From Paguma larvata (lineage: Eukaryota; Chordata; Mammalia; Carnivora; Viverridae), in contig CM057843.1 in assembly GCA_030068075.1 (NCBI GenBank), positions 11,550,001 to 11,614,000 on the forward strand: a stretch of DNA of 64,000 nucleotides, written 5' to 3'. The translations under genes and the position numbers were made by a program. The notes below the pieces were generated by a model, which had not been told where the DNA came from, made no database searches, and worked only from the letters and a program-made list of their open reading frames with translations. Of this stretch, positions 22,401 through 35,782 are shown one piece after another. How positions within the stretch are numbered: position 1 is the stretch's first letter; each line of letters opens with the position of its first letter.

Positions 22401-23454
22401 TCACAATCCTCACCATGGCCTCTTACAAAAAGGAAGTGACCTCTCTGCACAAGAGGTAGTATGTTATAAGGTAATGACCACTCACCGTGGTGTTATAAAG
22501 GTAATACATACATGAAGTACACTAAGTACATCTAAGTCCATTCCATATTTTATGAATCTAAAAAACTAAAAGAACTACCATCACCATGCTAGATAAAGAA
22601 AGTATAACTCCCACCTTAACCCTCTTCAGGTCAATGCTAGAGGAAAAATAAAACATAATTCTTTCCCTCATCACACTTAACTCCAGAAACGATTCGACAT
22701 AGCCTGGAAGAATGACCAAGAGATCAACTGTAGTACAGTCCTCGTATCCCAAGGGGTGTTTCCAAGCTTGTGCTGAGCAGTAGACGAGAGGGGCCAACAT
22801 TTCAACAAAGAGGCTAGAATAAGAAAGCCCAGGACTTGGACCCTGAATTTCTCCTAGAAACTCTCTCACCCAAGCTTCCTTCTAGAAGAACTCTGGGATC
22901 TATTACTCTTGAGAAACACTGCGTGCCCTCAGGGAGTGTGTCTATGGGTCTCAACAATTGCTCTGACTGTGGACTAAATAAATACAGGGAAGAGTCATGT
23001 TTCAGGACTTATAACCTGGTGAATAACTCACAGTTTTCTCTATGCCACAATGCACTCTATTGCCTTGAGAAGGAAACTAGACTCCTCATCTTCAGGCTCC
23101 ATCTAGGATAGTTCCTTCTGCCTGTGCTTCTCCATGGTCGTGAAATTCAGGCTTCCTCTTTCCAAACTATCCCAGTCCTGTCTCTTCTGCCACAGGATCA
23201 GAGGACTAGAGACACACTGTCCTTGCCTACTACTCCGTGCTGGAACTTTCTCCAGTATGCCTGCCTCCAAAAAGGAATGCTAACAGGTACTAGCCCAGTT
23301 GGCTATAAATTCCCAGTTTGTGGAAAATGAGTGAAGGCCACATGGACTTGACCTTTTGTAGCAGCATCTGAGCTGACTCTCCAGTCCAAGCTGTGGGTGT
23401 TAGAGAACAGTCTTTATGACAGCAGTCACAGGATAGAGAGCCAGCAACTAAATT

Positions 23455-23610
23455 ACCTGCATTATCTCCCTTGACCCTTACAAAACCTCCAGAGGTAAGA
23501 ATTATTTTTTGTCATTTTATTGGATGAAGAACTGCTGAATTGCATTGTCAAAAGCCACACAGAGAGGTAGTAGTAAAACTGGGATTCACATCTTGGCTTG
23601 AAACCAGAAA
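23455..23610 (+). mobile_element. MIR relic (unit B, second)
   Basis: Counterpart of 7095-7270 with the TCACAGAGAGGTAGTAG-type core. Confidence 0.7.
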
Positions 23611-23779
23611 CCAAGATCTCTAAATAGAGTAGGCAAAAGGGAGACAGAGAGAGAAGAAAGAGAGTTGAAGAGAACCATTCCCTTCTGACAATAAATATCT
23701 GTGAGCTCTTGTCTATGAAAATAGGATCAGGAAGGGGTTCTGATTTGGTTTTGTCAGGTCTGAGTTCTAACTCCTGAAG

Positions 23780-23834
23780 CTGTGTGTGTGTGTGTGTGTG
23801 CGCGCGCACGCACGTGTGTGTGTGTGTGTGTGTA
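23780..23834. repeat. Alternating TG/CG tract
   Basis: Unbroken purine-pyrimidine alternation of about 54 bases with a CGCGCGCACGCACG core between two TG runs, a classical potential Z-DNA former. Confidence 0.95.
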
Positions 23835-26478
23835 CTTGCAGGAGCCCAATGTCTCTTAGAGGAGCTCCATACCCATCTTGTACTCCCACACTCAGCAGTG
23901 CTTGCTAACAGCCCCCCAGAAAAGTATGTTATTTCATTGTCAAAGTACTGATGGCCTGAACTATCAGCCAGAGGACTTTTGTTGGTCTTGTCTGCTGCCA
24001 CTGATGTCAACGGGAGGCATTTTGCCTCTTGTATCCCTGAAAGACTGCCCTCAGCACCGTCACACTCATTTGTGCTCTCAGACCACAAACCCTTCCTAGG
24101 AAGAGTAATTAGTGGCCAGCATTGCCCAGGAGCTGAGTGTCTTTCCAAGGAATTCGAGACTGTCACTGCCTCTGTCATTCACGTTGGTTCGTGTCCTGCT
24201 CTTTTTCTGGGGAAGATAAGATTCTGTCACCTCTTTCTCCAGGGCCTCTGCAGGAATCATCTGTCCCCGTGATCACCCCAGCATCTTGTTCTGTGCTTCT
24301 ACATCCTCAGCCCGTGTGCTCAGCACTCCTCTCCTTGGGTTCCCTGTTTCTCTAGTTCCTGCAGTGATTATACCAACCTTATGCTTTTCTGCTGCTTTTC
24401 CTATATTCTTTCACTCTGTCTTTTGATCTCCTTGTAATTGCCTCTGTGTGCCAGATTGTCACTCCAAAATGTTGCCCTATTAATCGCTTCATTTATATGT
24501 CCAAATACCTATGTCTACATTAAACCAAAAGACGCATATGCCTATTACCACAAACAGTTAATGCAACCCACAGGCACTATTTTGATCCTACTTGCCAATG
24601 AATATAGAACTAAATGCTCACATTGTTTCGAAATCCTCCATATGTGAACCCAAACATCTTTTCCAGCCTGATTCTCCTGCTTTAATCTGGTGTCCTAATA
24701 AAGCTATATTAATCATTTCCCCTGAAGTATTCCTCCAATGGATAAATACTTTGTCTTTGAAGTTTTCTCCATGATAAGGAAATTGGACTCCATCTGTTAG
24801 GTGAGGCTAGACAGTGAGTTATTTTGAAGAGATGAACAAAATCACCTTTGCATAGTGTAGATATAATTTAGGGTATAATAAGCAGGTGTCTCTATAAAGA
24901 AGCCTGTCTGAGAAGGGAAGAAAATAGAGTAGAAATGTGGTAGCTAGAAAGAGTTACAAGATTGAAGAACATTCACTGAACGACTGAAAGGACAGTAGTA
25001 TGTGTAATGGTGAACGGGAAACAGCTGGTGTTGAGGGAACTCCTGCAGAGAGCAAATACTGCAGCTCAAAGACTGGTGGAGCAATACAGCTGAGGAGACA
25101 GAAGAGAAGAGAATTAGGATGAGAACATATGGGAGGCCTGGATACTTTTTTTCTGGGTCGCTGAGGAAAACTAACAGGATGGAAATAGGTTTATGGAAAT
25201 GATGATCAGGGCAAATGTGAGGGGATGTACCCATATAGGTTCAAGTCTTTCAGTGGAGTGGGTCATGACATCTAGGTGTGGGAGAGCGCTGATGTATGGT
25301 GCATGGTGGGTTTGAGGATAGTGGCCAAGGTCTGGATGGGCTGCAATAGAAAACAAGGAGAGGGAGGCTTGCTTTGATTCGTGAAAGTCCAAATGGAATC
25401 GAGCACCAAAAATTCTAGCCCCATTTTGTGTGATTTCTCCAAGCTGCCTCGCCACACAGGAAGAGGGAAGTGAAAACATGGACAGATTGCCCGAGGGTGA
25501 AAGTTTCCTTGGAATGGTGCATGACTATGGAGTGCAGGCTGGGGAGGAGGAAAGAGCCAGAACTGGGGTGGCTACCTGAGATGTAATATAGAGGGGCTGG
25601 AGATCACCATTGGATCAAAGAACTGGTGGACCCAAAAGGAATGAGCTGGAAGAGGCAGCATTGGTTGATTAAATAACATTGGCCAAATATGTTTAAAACA
25701 AAAACCTACTTGATTCCACTTAGTACTCTGCTTTCTCTAACCTCGATCTTCTTTTCCATTGCATCTTTCTCTCTCCACATGATCTACTGGCCCAAGGGTC
25801 CCTCTTCCCACCGTAAATAAACTTTCACTTATTCTCAACCTCTTCACATACAACACTCTATCTCCCACCTTCAGTGAAAATGGACTTGAATCACCCAAGT
25901 GTGTGGGTCCACACTCTGGACCGAATTATCATCAAGGCTGTGAAATCTATATATTAAGTTTAAAATTTTTATTATGATGTTAAAAATTAGAAAACCAAAG
26001 AGAATAACAAAAATTTATTATTAGGACTTAAAATGATGAACAAATATAAACATTATGTCATATTTGCTCCAAATTTCTTAAGGATATGATGAATACCGAC
26101 ACGCTTAAAACTCTCTTTGTTCCCACCCAAAACCTTATTGCTCCCACTCTCACCCCAGATATACCTGCTATTCTGTATGAATAATATACTCCAATTCAGG
26201 TTTTGTGCCTTTACTGCATACATGTATATTCTTTTATGCAGTAAATCTTACACATATTGTGTAATATGCCATATATCTTCTACCAATTTGCCTTCTTCAT
26301 TGCACTATGGTTGTTAAAAAGTATTCTACATGAAAACATTCAGAACTGTTGTACAGAACTTATTAATAAGATAAGAGCACAAATAACATCCTTCTCCAAG
26401 CTTTGGTATGACAATATGCATCCATTTGAATGTCTTCTCGAACACATATGTCAGAGTTCTTCTAGAGTCTTAAATTGC

Positions 26479-26702
26479 TGGGGGCACTTGGGTGGCTCAC
26501 TCAGTTAAGTGTGTGACTCTCGATTTTTAGCTCAGGTTATGATCTCCCAGTTCTTGGGATCGAGCCCAGTGTCAAGCCCCATGTCGGGGTCTGCGCTGAC
26601 GGCATGGAGCCATCTTAGGTTTCCCTGTCTCCCTGTCCCTCTCCCAATCCCGTGCACTCGCCCTCACTCAAAAATAAAAAAATAAAAATTTTTTTTAAAA
26701 AG
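26479..26702 (+). mobile_element. CAN-SINE
   Basis: Head GGGGCACTTGGGTGGCTCA and AAAAATAAAAAAATAAAAAT tail, present in unit B only. Confidence 0.92.
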
Positions 26703-27119
26703 GAATTAAAATTTCTAAATCAATTAGAGGTATAAGAATATCCTAGATATGGGATAACCATTCTCCTAAAGATAATACAAAATTTCCCATTTTTCCCTAA
26801 CAATTGGGATTGTCGGACTTTAAACTTGCTCCAAGATGAAGGATGTAGAATTCAATTTTGTTTTCCTTTGGTCGAACAATTGTTTATTTTGATTATTGTC
26901 CATTCCAGTTTCTCCTTCTATGACTTGCTGTTTCAAGTCTCCTCTGCGTTTACTTCCTACAGAGCTTTTGCTCTTTTTCTTCTTTGTGTGTAGGAGTCAT
27001 CTGTATTATGAACACAAATCCTTTATGTGTGCAGCATATACCTCTTCCAGTCCATGACTCGTCTTCTCCCTCTTATATGGCGTCTGATATAAATGTTTCA
27101 AATTACAAGTAGACAAATA

Positions 27120-27640
27120 TTACAATATTTTCTCTGATACAGTGTGCATTTTGTGCCTGGATTAAGAAATCACTTCCTCCCCTGATATCATAAACATATT
27201 TTCTTCTACGATTGGTGAAGTTTTACTATTGACAATCAATCCGTTAGGGCTCATTTTTCGTGTTATGTTTTCTGTGTGGGGATACAGTTGTGTCAGCACC
27301 CTTCGTCAATCTAACCACACTGAGTCTCCATTAATATTGCTTATTTACCCATTTTTAAAGTATTTTGCTGTTGTTGTTCGGTAAAGTATTGTCTTGAAAT
27401 CCAGTCTTGGACCTTCTTGTTACAATTATTTCTAGGATTCCTTAAATTTCTGTTGCTATTAGGACCAGACTGTAATTTTTTTCAATCATACTGTACAATA
27501 CATATTTATTTAAGTATAGGACGTATATTGATTTTTAATCTTGATTTTTATCAGACTAACTTGCTGAAACCTCTTAATTCATCCAAAGAGTCTCGTGGAT
27601 TTATCTTGTAGATAATCATGTTTTCTGTGAATTCTGTCCA
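27120..27640 (-). mobile_element. Old L1 relic (unit B copy)
   Basis: Counterpart of the relic at 11.8-13.3 kb, including CAATCAATCCGTTAGG. Contains the empty site of the unit-A L1 near 27410. Confidence 0.4.
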
Positions 27641-29228
27641 TTTTGTTCTTTCCCTGTATTTCTTCATCACAAAATGGGTTCTACTGCCCTTTTCACAAAT
27701 AAGACAATGCTTCCAGCATTTCATGCAAAAGGTTCCAGTTAAATTCTTTTCCTTTGTACGTATATCTGTGGCCACATCGCTTGTACACGGGGCAATAATT
27801 CTCCAGACTACAGACTTTGGGCCTCATTTCTGGCAATCCCCAAGAAGCCACCGTTGCATCATCTCAGGCTTAAAACTCCTGCTCTTTGATTTTGTTTCTC
27901 ATAACAACATACTCCCATTTCTTTCTCTTAGGTTTATATACGCAGTTTTAAATACTTTTATAATTTATCAAGAATTTCTAGGTGTTTAATTGAAATGGGA
28001 CGTACTGACATCAGCTAAACCATTATGCCTAGAGTTCCTAATCAAAATATGACCCTTCCTTACCATAGGAGCTACCCATGGTCTCTGAGTCCTCCAGTCT
28101 TATGGCATCCTCTCAACTCTGAGCTATTAGGATTTCATGTAAATGTACGGAAAAGCCTTGCAAGATGCAAAACCAAATTCATTTAGGTGCAGAGTTGGAA
28201 GAAAAAAAAAAAAAGCACATCATATAGGGGGCGGGGGGAGGAGATGATTCATTCCCTGGACCTTACATTCTGTTCCCATGTGCACTCTGGGAGACACTGA
28301 GAAATGGTAAATGAATTAACTATAAGTTGAATTAATTACTGAGTAGAATCTTTTTAGAAAAATTAGTGAATTACTTAGAATATCCTGAGTTACAGTAAGA
28401 AATACTGCAAAAATCATGTGTAATGGTTAAAAAGAATAAAAGTTTGTTTCTCTCCTACAAACCCAGTGCCAGAGTGTCTTCTTGGTGGATGGTGGCTCTC
28501 CTGCTGGTTGAAAACTTGGGACACAGACTCATTCCACTTTGTGACTCCACCATCCCATTTAGCTTCCTGTTCCTTTGCATCCAGCTGACACTAGGGTATA
28601 GAGGGTGTGGAGGAAGACCAGAACTGGAACACATGAGGGGACTGCCTAGAACTCAGTCACATGTCCATAGGTCAACATAAGGGAAGTTGGGAAATGTACT
28701 CAAGGTGAGCGTCCAGGAAGAAGAGGACAACTTAGATGTGGGTGAGCAGCTCAGTAGACTCTGCCTCCGTTAGTATACCTCAAGATGGATCCAAGAAGAG
28801 GGAATTAATAGTCCAGCAGCTAAGGGAGCATTATAAGATTTCGTGTAGAAAATGCTGGTGGTCAAAACTAAGGCACCGAGAATAAGTACAAAAGTATTGT
28901 GCAAATTATTTTAGATGAAGGAAGAATCAACAGGATCAAAGGGAGAGGTGAGGAACAACCTGGTAAAAGGCATAATTCAAGTAGCATCCTGCTGGTGAGA
29001 AACACATGAAACAAACCTCCACACAATTCAAGAACTCTAAACTGCACATTTATTGGTACATAAAATTAACAATATTCCACAATAATCTGATTAGAAGAGA
29101 GAAAAATAGAAAAGACAGTGTCTTCTCCTAAAAGAGCTTGCAATTCACTTAGATTAGATGTTCAGACTATAGAGTCGGCTCAGACAGGTTGACAGGTGGA
29201 GGAACATGGAATTATGTGAAATCAAGCC

Positions 29229-29236
29229 TATAAATA
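29229..29236 (+). promoter_or_regulatory. TATA-box-like site upstream of gene B exon candidate
   Basis: TATAAATA lies 39 bases before the upstream ATG at 29275, a spacing compatible with a cap site near 29260. The aligned positions in units A, C and D have lost the motif (for example TCTACACA in A). Many OR promoters lack a TATA box, so this may be chance. Confidence 0.25.
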
Positions 29237-29274
29237 CAGACCTGAGATTCTCCTAAGCAGTAGCTGAAGCCACG

Positions 29275-29311
29275 ATGGAGTTGGATGAGCCACCAAAAAT
29301 AATAGAAAAAG
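29275..29311 (+). other. Candidate upstream exon of gene B with in-frame ATG and splice donor
   Basis: Unit-B counterpart of the exon-like segment upstream of gene A. ATG with A at -3 and G at +4, frame MELDEPPKIIEK, then AAAAAG|GTAAGA (GT at 29312-29313). Splicing to AG 30100-30101 would give GGA TCC GTG, entering the receptor in frame at the mutated start codon, so the exon would supply a start that gene B otherwise lacks. Compared with unit A it is three bases shorter (one codon) and the frame is kept. A TATAAATA lies about 40 bp upstream. Splicing and use of this ATG are inference. Confidence 0.42.
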
Positions 29312-30062
29312 GTAAGAGGAAGTTGAAGACAAAAACATGGTGATTACATATGTTAACGGGTTTGGAATAGAGACGACACCCACCACAGGTGAATGTCTAC
29401 TTTAAAAATGGATACAAGAGAAGTACCTTCCCTTATCTTCCTTTACTATGGCCTAACCCCAGTGGTCTTGTGATTTATAACCTTCGGATGCCAGAGCAGA
29501 CACTTGTTATCGCCTGACTCTGGCATCATTCTCAGTTTGGTCAGTGGAACACTTTCTAACTGTCCAGATGCTCCGTGTGACTGCCTATCCTTTCCACTGG
29601 ATAATTTTTTTCAGAAACATCAAATTCATAAGTTTCTTTTTTATGTGTAATAAAGTTAGTATGTGATTTTTGTCTTCTCCATTTTGTTGTAAAGTCTCCC
29701 AGAGCAGAGACTATGTCATAGGTCACTACATGGGTGCATAAAGTATGTTTTCACATATTTATGATTTTCCCCAAAGCCTAATACAGTTTATAGCACATAA
29801 TATATGAACTTTAATTATTATTCCACCTTAGGTGTATAGGTGATGGTGCTGAGCTTGAGTGGATTTGCCCCTCTGATTCAAGATGACTTACTTTCTAGAC
29901 AAGAGGGTCCAGGGCTAACTGTCAAGTAGACCCACTAACATATTGGGGGGATTTACCCCCAACATATACTGGATATCTAGGGACTCAGTAAGCCCAAGTA
30001 TAGACACCACAAACATGGGAGTCAGTTGTGGTGTTTTAGGAAGATCATATACACAGATACTT

Positions 30063-30101
30063 TACTAATAATGCTGGATTCCTCTTCCCTTTCTGCTGAA
30101 G
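30063..30101 (+). promoter_or_regulatory. Putative branch point and splice acceptor before gene B
   Basis: TACTAAT, then a pyrimidine-rich stretch and AAG, with about 33 bases from branch point to AG, within the normal range. The same arrangement precedes gene A at 15511-15549. An AAG acceptor is weaker than CAG or TAG. If used, it removes the ATGs at 30026 and 30071 from the mRNA. Confidence 0.4.
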
Positions 30102-31036
30102 GATCCGTGAGAGGAGACAACCAGTCCTTTACCCTTGGTTTCATCCTCCTGGGACTTACTGGTCAGCAGCAACAGGAAGACTTCTTCTTCATCCTCTTCC
30201 TGTTCATTTACCCCATCACACTGACTGGAAACCTGCTCATCATCTTGGCCATTCGCTCTGACATTCATCTTCACAACCCCATGTACTTTTTCCTTGCCAA
30301 CCTCTCCTTTGTGGACATCTTCTTCTCCTCTGTAACCATCCCCAAGATGCTAGCCAACCACGTCTTAGGCACCAAAGCCATCTCCTTTGGAGGGTGTCTA
30401 ACACAGATGTGTTTCATGTTAGCCTTGGGTAATACAGATAGCTATATCCTGGCTGTGATGGCATATGACCGTGCCGTGGCCATCAGCCGCCCACTTCATT
30501 ACACAACAATCATGAGCCCACGGACTTGTGTCTTGCTAGTTGTTGGATGTTGGGTGGTTGGAGAAGCCAATGCCCTCCCCCACACTCTGCTCACAGCTAG
30601 TCTGTCTTTCTGTGGCAACCAGGAAGTAGCCAACTTCTACTGTGACATTGCCTCTTTACTCAAGCTGTCCTGTTCTGACATCCACTTTAATGTGAAGATG
30701 ATGTACCTAGGGGCTGGTGTATTCTCTGTGCCATTACTATGCATCGTCCTCTCCTATGTCCAGGTCTTTTCCACAGTCTTACGGGTCCCATCCACCAAGG
30801 GTGTGCTCAGGGCCTTCTCCACCTGTGGTTCCCACCTCACCGTTGTTTCTCTGTATTACGGGACCGTCATGGGCATGTATTTCCGCCCTCTGACTAGTTA
30901 TGGTCTAAAGGACGCAGTGATAACTGTTATGTACATTGCAGTGACCCCAATGTTAAATCCTTTCATCTACAGTCTGAGAAACAGAGACATGAAGGCTGCC
31001 CTGGGGAAGCTCTTCAGCAAAAGACTCTCCTCATAA
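30071..31036 (+). CDS. OR1A-like: Olfactory receptor, OR1A-like (gene B), canonical start ATG lost
   Basis: Uninterrupted OR1A-type receptor frame, the closest relative of gene A here. The codon at the family start (30107-30109) is GTG, so the conserved beginning reads V-R-G-D-N-Q. The start given is the next in-frame upstream ATG (30071), adding MLDSSSLSAEGS; a further in-frame ATG lies at 30026. Both may be intronic, because TACTAAT (30063-30069), a pyrimidine tract and AG (30100-30101) mark a likely splice acceptor. A spliced start from the exon-like segment at 29275 would be in frame. All landmarks remain: N5-Q-S, GN, HNPMYFF, C97, MAYDRAVAI, the loop-2 cysteines, FSTCGSHL and NPFIY. Oddities against the paralogues, in family numbering, are C102, E153 (Asn in the other three), S183 and G300. 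The gene is functional if an upstream start is used; otherwise it is a start-loss pseudogene. The frame is certain, the start is not. Confidence 0.8.
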   Translation: MLDSSSLSAEGSVRGDNQSFTLGFILLGLTGQQQQEDFFFILFLFIYPITLTGNLLIILAIRSDIHLHNPMYFFLANLSFVDIFFSSVTIPKMLANHVLGTKAISFGGCLTQMCFMLALGNTDSYILAVMAYDRAVAISRPLHYTTIMSPRTCVLLVVGCWVVGEANALPHTLLTASLSFCGNQEVANFYCDIASLLKLSCSDIHFNVKMMYLGAGVFSVPLLCIVLSYVQVFSTVLRVPSTKGVLRAFSTCGSHLTVVSLYYGTVMGMYFRPLTSYGLKDAVITVMYIAVTPMLNPFIYSLRNRDMKAALGKLFSKRLSS

Positions 31037-31549
31037 CCAAGTGAGGTCATATTGAAGAATGCAGTCATCAATTAGGCTGCACTTAAAAATCCGGTCACAG
31101 TGCCCTCCCCCTCCAAGAAGCCACTTTTGTTTCCAGCCACTGAAGTCTTCTCAGAAATCTTATAGCAGTTTCATGAGACATCCCATTGAGATTATAGATA
31201 TGTAGATATTATTGTTCCTTTTTAAGAGTTACAACAAAGGAATATTGGGATCATGTACCAGCCATGCTACTGACTAGCACTTCACCTCCATGTCTAAATA
31301 ATAAATATAAGAATGTCTTCCTTCTCTGTCATGAGGGTAACAGTACTTCATGCTTTGAAGGCTGTAAGTCCCTGTTGAAATGTCTATTGGACTATTGTGC
31401 TTCACCATCCTTACTTTGCTTGCAAACCTTGAGGGCAAGACCTGTTCTAACACATCACTCTTATTTCTCCCAATGTTGGTCATTAAAGTACAACCAATAC
31501 CATCCATCATATACCTGGCATTTTTGAAAGTTAGTTTTGATCCATTTAA

Positions 31550-31754
31550 AAAAAATTTTTTTTGAGAGAGAAAGAGATAGATCACCAGCAGGAAAAGGGT
31601 GGAGAAAAAAGAAGGAAGACACAAAACCTGACACCGGTTCTAGACTCTGAGCCGTCAGCACAGAGCCCAACATGGGGCTTCAACTCATGAACCATGAGAT
31701 CATGACCTGAGGCGAAGTCAGACACTTAACCAACTGAGCCACCCAGGCGCCCCT
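31550..31754 (-). mobile_element. CAN-SINE
   Basis: Target-site duplication TTTTGATCCATTTAA on both sides; ends GAGCCACCCAGGCGCCCC. Confidence 0.94.
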
Positions 31755-31784
31755 ACTTTTGATCCATTTAAGAAGAAGAAATCA

Positions 31785-32250
31785 TATCCATTATTTTTAT
31801 TATTGAAATTTTTTTCATTTTGGTATAGTTGATACACAATGTTACATAGTTTTAAGTATACAAGGTAAGGATTTGAGAAGTTAATACAATGCCCTATACT
31901 CTCCACAAGTGTAGCTCCCATCTGTTGCCATACAATGCTATCACAATATCATTGAGTATAGTCCTTATACTGTACATTTTATTCCTGTGACTTATTCATA
32001 CTATAGCTTGAAGCCTCTATTTCCCACTCTCCTTCACCCATTTTGCCCATCCCAGTGTTGGACAAATGGATATGGAAGATGCAGTAGATATATACAACGG
32101 AATATTAGACAGCCATTAAAAAGAATGAGATCATACCATCTGCAGCAACATGGATGGACCTTGAATGTTTCACTCTCAATGAAATAAGCCAGACCGAAAA
32201 AGACAAATACCATATTATTTCACTCACTTGTAGAACCTAAAAAAAAACAA
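31785..32250. mobile_element. L1 3' segments in opposite orientations
   Basis: 31.79-32.05 kb reads as reverse-strand L1 3' region (GGTATAGTTGATACACAATG). 32.05-32.25 kb reads as forward late ORF2/3' UTR (ATATACAACGGAATATTAGA, AGCAACATGGATGGACC). This fits a 5'-inverted (twin-primed) insertion or two abutting fragments. Confidence 0.7.
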
Positions 32251-32257
32251 ATGAATA

Positions 32258-32469
32258 GGGGCACCGGGGTGGCTCAGTTGGTTAAGTGTCTGATTTCAGG
32301 TCATGATCTTGCAGTTCATGAGTCCAAGCCCTGCATCGGACTCCATGCTGACAGCTCAGAGCCTGGACCCTGGTTCAGATTCTGGGTCTCCCTCTCTCTT
32401 TTCCCTGCCCTGCCCCCACTCATTCTCTGCCTCTCAGCAATAAATAAATATTAAAAAAAAAAAAAAAAG
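32258..32469 (+). mobile_element. CAN-SINE
   Basis: Head GGGGCACCGGGGTGGCTCAG with (TC)n and a long poly-A tail. Confidence 0.93.
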
Positions 32470-32719
32470 ACAGTGAGGAGTTCTGTTGATGGGATTGTCT
32501 TTCTTTTTCTGATTAATTGGTGGAGACTCTTAACAGTTAAACCATTTGGATTTTTTTTTCCTTTCCTGTTTTTCGGTAGCCTGTAGTGTCCAAAGAATAT
32601 CACACATATCCCACCTGCGGAGGGCAGAGGGGGCAAGCAGGGGTGCAGTGAGGGGTGTGCTAGCTTGTGCTCTGCCCCTCAGCCCGCCTCATGCTCCCTC
32701 GTCATATCCTCCCTGAACA

Positions 32720-34139
<1,420 letters not shown>

Positions 34140-34140
<1 letters not shown>

Positions 34141-34895
34141 ATATTAAATACATTCTTACATCACTCATCATTGGGGAAATACAAATCAAAACTACAAAAG
34201 AGATACCACCTTACACCCCCTCAAAATAGTCGAAATTAACACCACAGGAAACAACTGACACTGGGGAGGATGTGGAGAAAGGGAAACCCTCTTGAACTGT
34301 TGGTGGGAATGTTTTCCAGTCAAACCGGAAAACAGTATAGAGGCTTCTCAAAAAGTTAAAAATAGAACTCCCCACAACCCAGCAAGTGCACTACTAGGTT
34401 TTTACCCAAAGGATACAAAAATACACATTTAGAGGGATACGTGCACCCCAATGTTTATAGCAGCATTATCAACAATAGCCAAATTATGGAAAGAGCCCAA
34501 ACGTCCATTGACTAATGAACGGATAAAGAAGATGTGGTATGAATGTATGTTTGTATGTATGCACATATGTAGACTGGAATATTGCTCAGGCATAAAAAAA
34601 AAAAAAGGAATCTTGCCATTTGAAATGACGTGGATAGAGCTATAGACTATTATGCTAAGTGAAATAAGTCAATCAGAGAAAGACAAATACTGTATGATTT
34701 CACTCACATGTGGAATTTAAAAAACAAAACAAATGAACCCAGAGTTAGAGGAAAGAGAGGCAAACCATAAAACAGACCCTTAACTATAGAGAACAAACTG
34801 AGGGTTCCTGAGGGAAGGTGGGCGGGAGGGTGGGCTAGAAGGGTAATGGGTATTAAGGAGGGTACTTGTGACGAGCACTGGGTGTTGTATCAAGC
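34140..34895 (+). mobile_element. L1 3' fragment
   Basis: Late ORF2 and 3' UTR: ATCATTGGGGAAATACAAAT, GCAGCATTATCAACAATAGC, then GAGCACTGGGTGTTGTAT near the end. Many stops. Confidence 0.9.
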
Positions 34896-34977
34896 CCTTC
34901 CCCATTTCAAGATTTAAAATTTTCTCCTGTATTTTCTCTTGGTGTTTTTTTTCTGTGTTTTTTTTTTAAAGGACTCT

Positions 34978-35184
34978 TTTTTTTTTTAACGTTTATTTAT
35001 TTTTGAGAGACAGAGCATGAGCAGAGGAAGGGCAGAGAGAGAGAGGCAGACGCAGAATCCGAAGCAGGCTCCAGGCTCCGAGCCATCAGCACAGAGCCCG
35101 ACAAGGGGCTCGAACCCACAGACTGTGAGATCATGACCTGAGCCGAAGTTTGCTACCCAACCGACTGAGCCACCCAGGCACCCC
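34978..35184 (-). mobile_element. CAN-SINE
   Basis: Full-length reverse copy near consensus, ending GAGCCACCCAGGCACCCC. Confidence 0.94.
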
Positions 35185-35782
35185 TGGTTTTTTTTTAAAT
35201 AAATTTAAATTTTTTATCTATCTAAATCTAAAATTTATCTTGGGAGAAAAGATGCGGAAACAATGTAAACCTTTAAAAATTTCTGACAGATGGCCTTTGC
35301 CCACTTCGCATTCTCCTAGCATAAGAAAATATCTAAAATATTTATGTTCACACCTGTTAATGTCATAATTTCTGGTTTCTGGTTTTGATTTCATGCTTAC
35401 ACTTTCTCCACCCTCCAAGTTATACAAATACGATTTAATTTTATGTTTGCTACTTCTGATATTTATTTTTTGTATTTAAATCTTTACGGAACGTGAAAAG
35501 TGTTTTGACATATGGTGAATTGGTACCAAGCTTATTTTCTATGCAGTTAACTAGGCTGTTGTTTTCCTGACATTTATTGAATCATTTCCTCACAAATTTC
35601 AAATGCTATCTTTAATATTTTCAAATTTCTATGCGTGGAACTATTCCTTCACTTCCCTTTTGTTTCATCGGTTGCTCAGGTCCTTGTACTGATCAAATAC
35701 TGTCAATTATTTGAAAAATAAAAATAGCAAACAAAATAAAAATAAAACAAGGAATGCTTGCTTTAGAAGACACTAAGATGTG

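Larger units (their letters stand above)
21130..31530 (+). repeat. Tandem duplication unit B (contains gene B)
   Basis: Same order of relics as unit A but with fewer later insertions, so it serves as the empty-site reference for several unit-A insertions. 25130-26100 and 28020-29230 hold no recognisable gene. Downstream of the receptor, homology to unit C continues to about 31530 and includes a segment resembling an L2 3' end. An AATAAA at 31300-31305 could serve the receptor mRNA but is not supported further. Confidence 0.8.

Noticed and set aside
23462..24178. 238-codon reverse open frame
   Set aside because: It spans a MIR and the TG/CG tract, and unit A does not preserve the frame. Chance opening.
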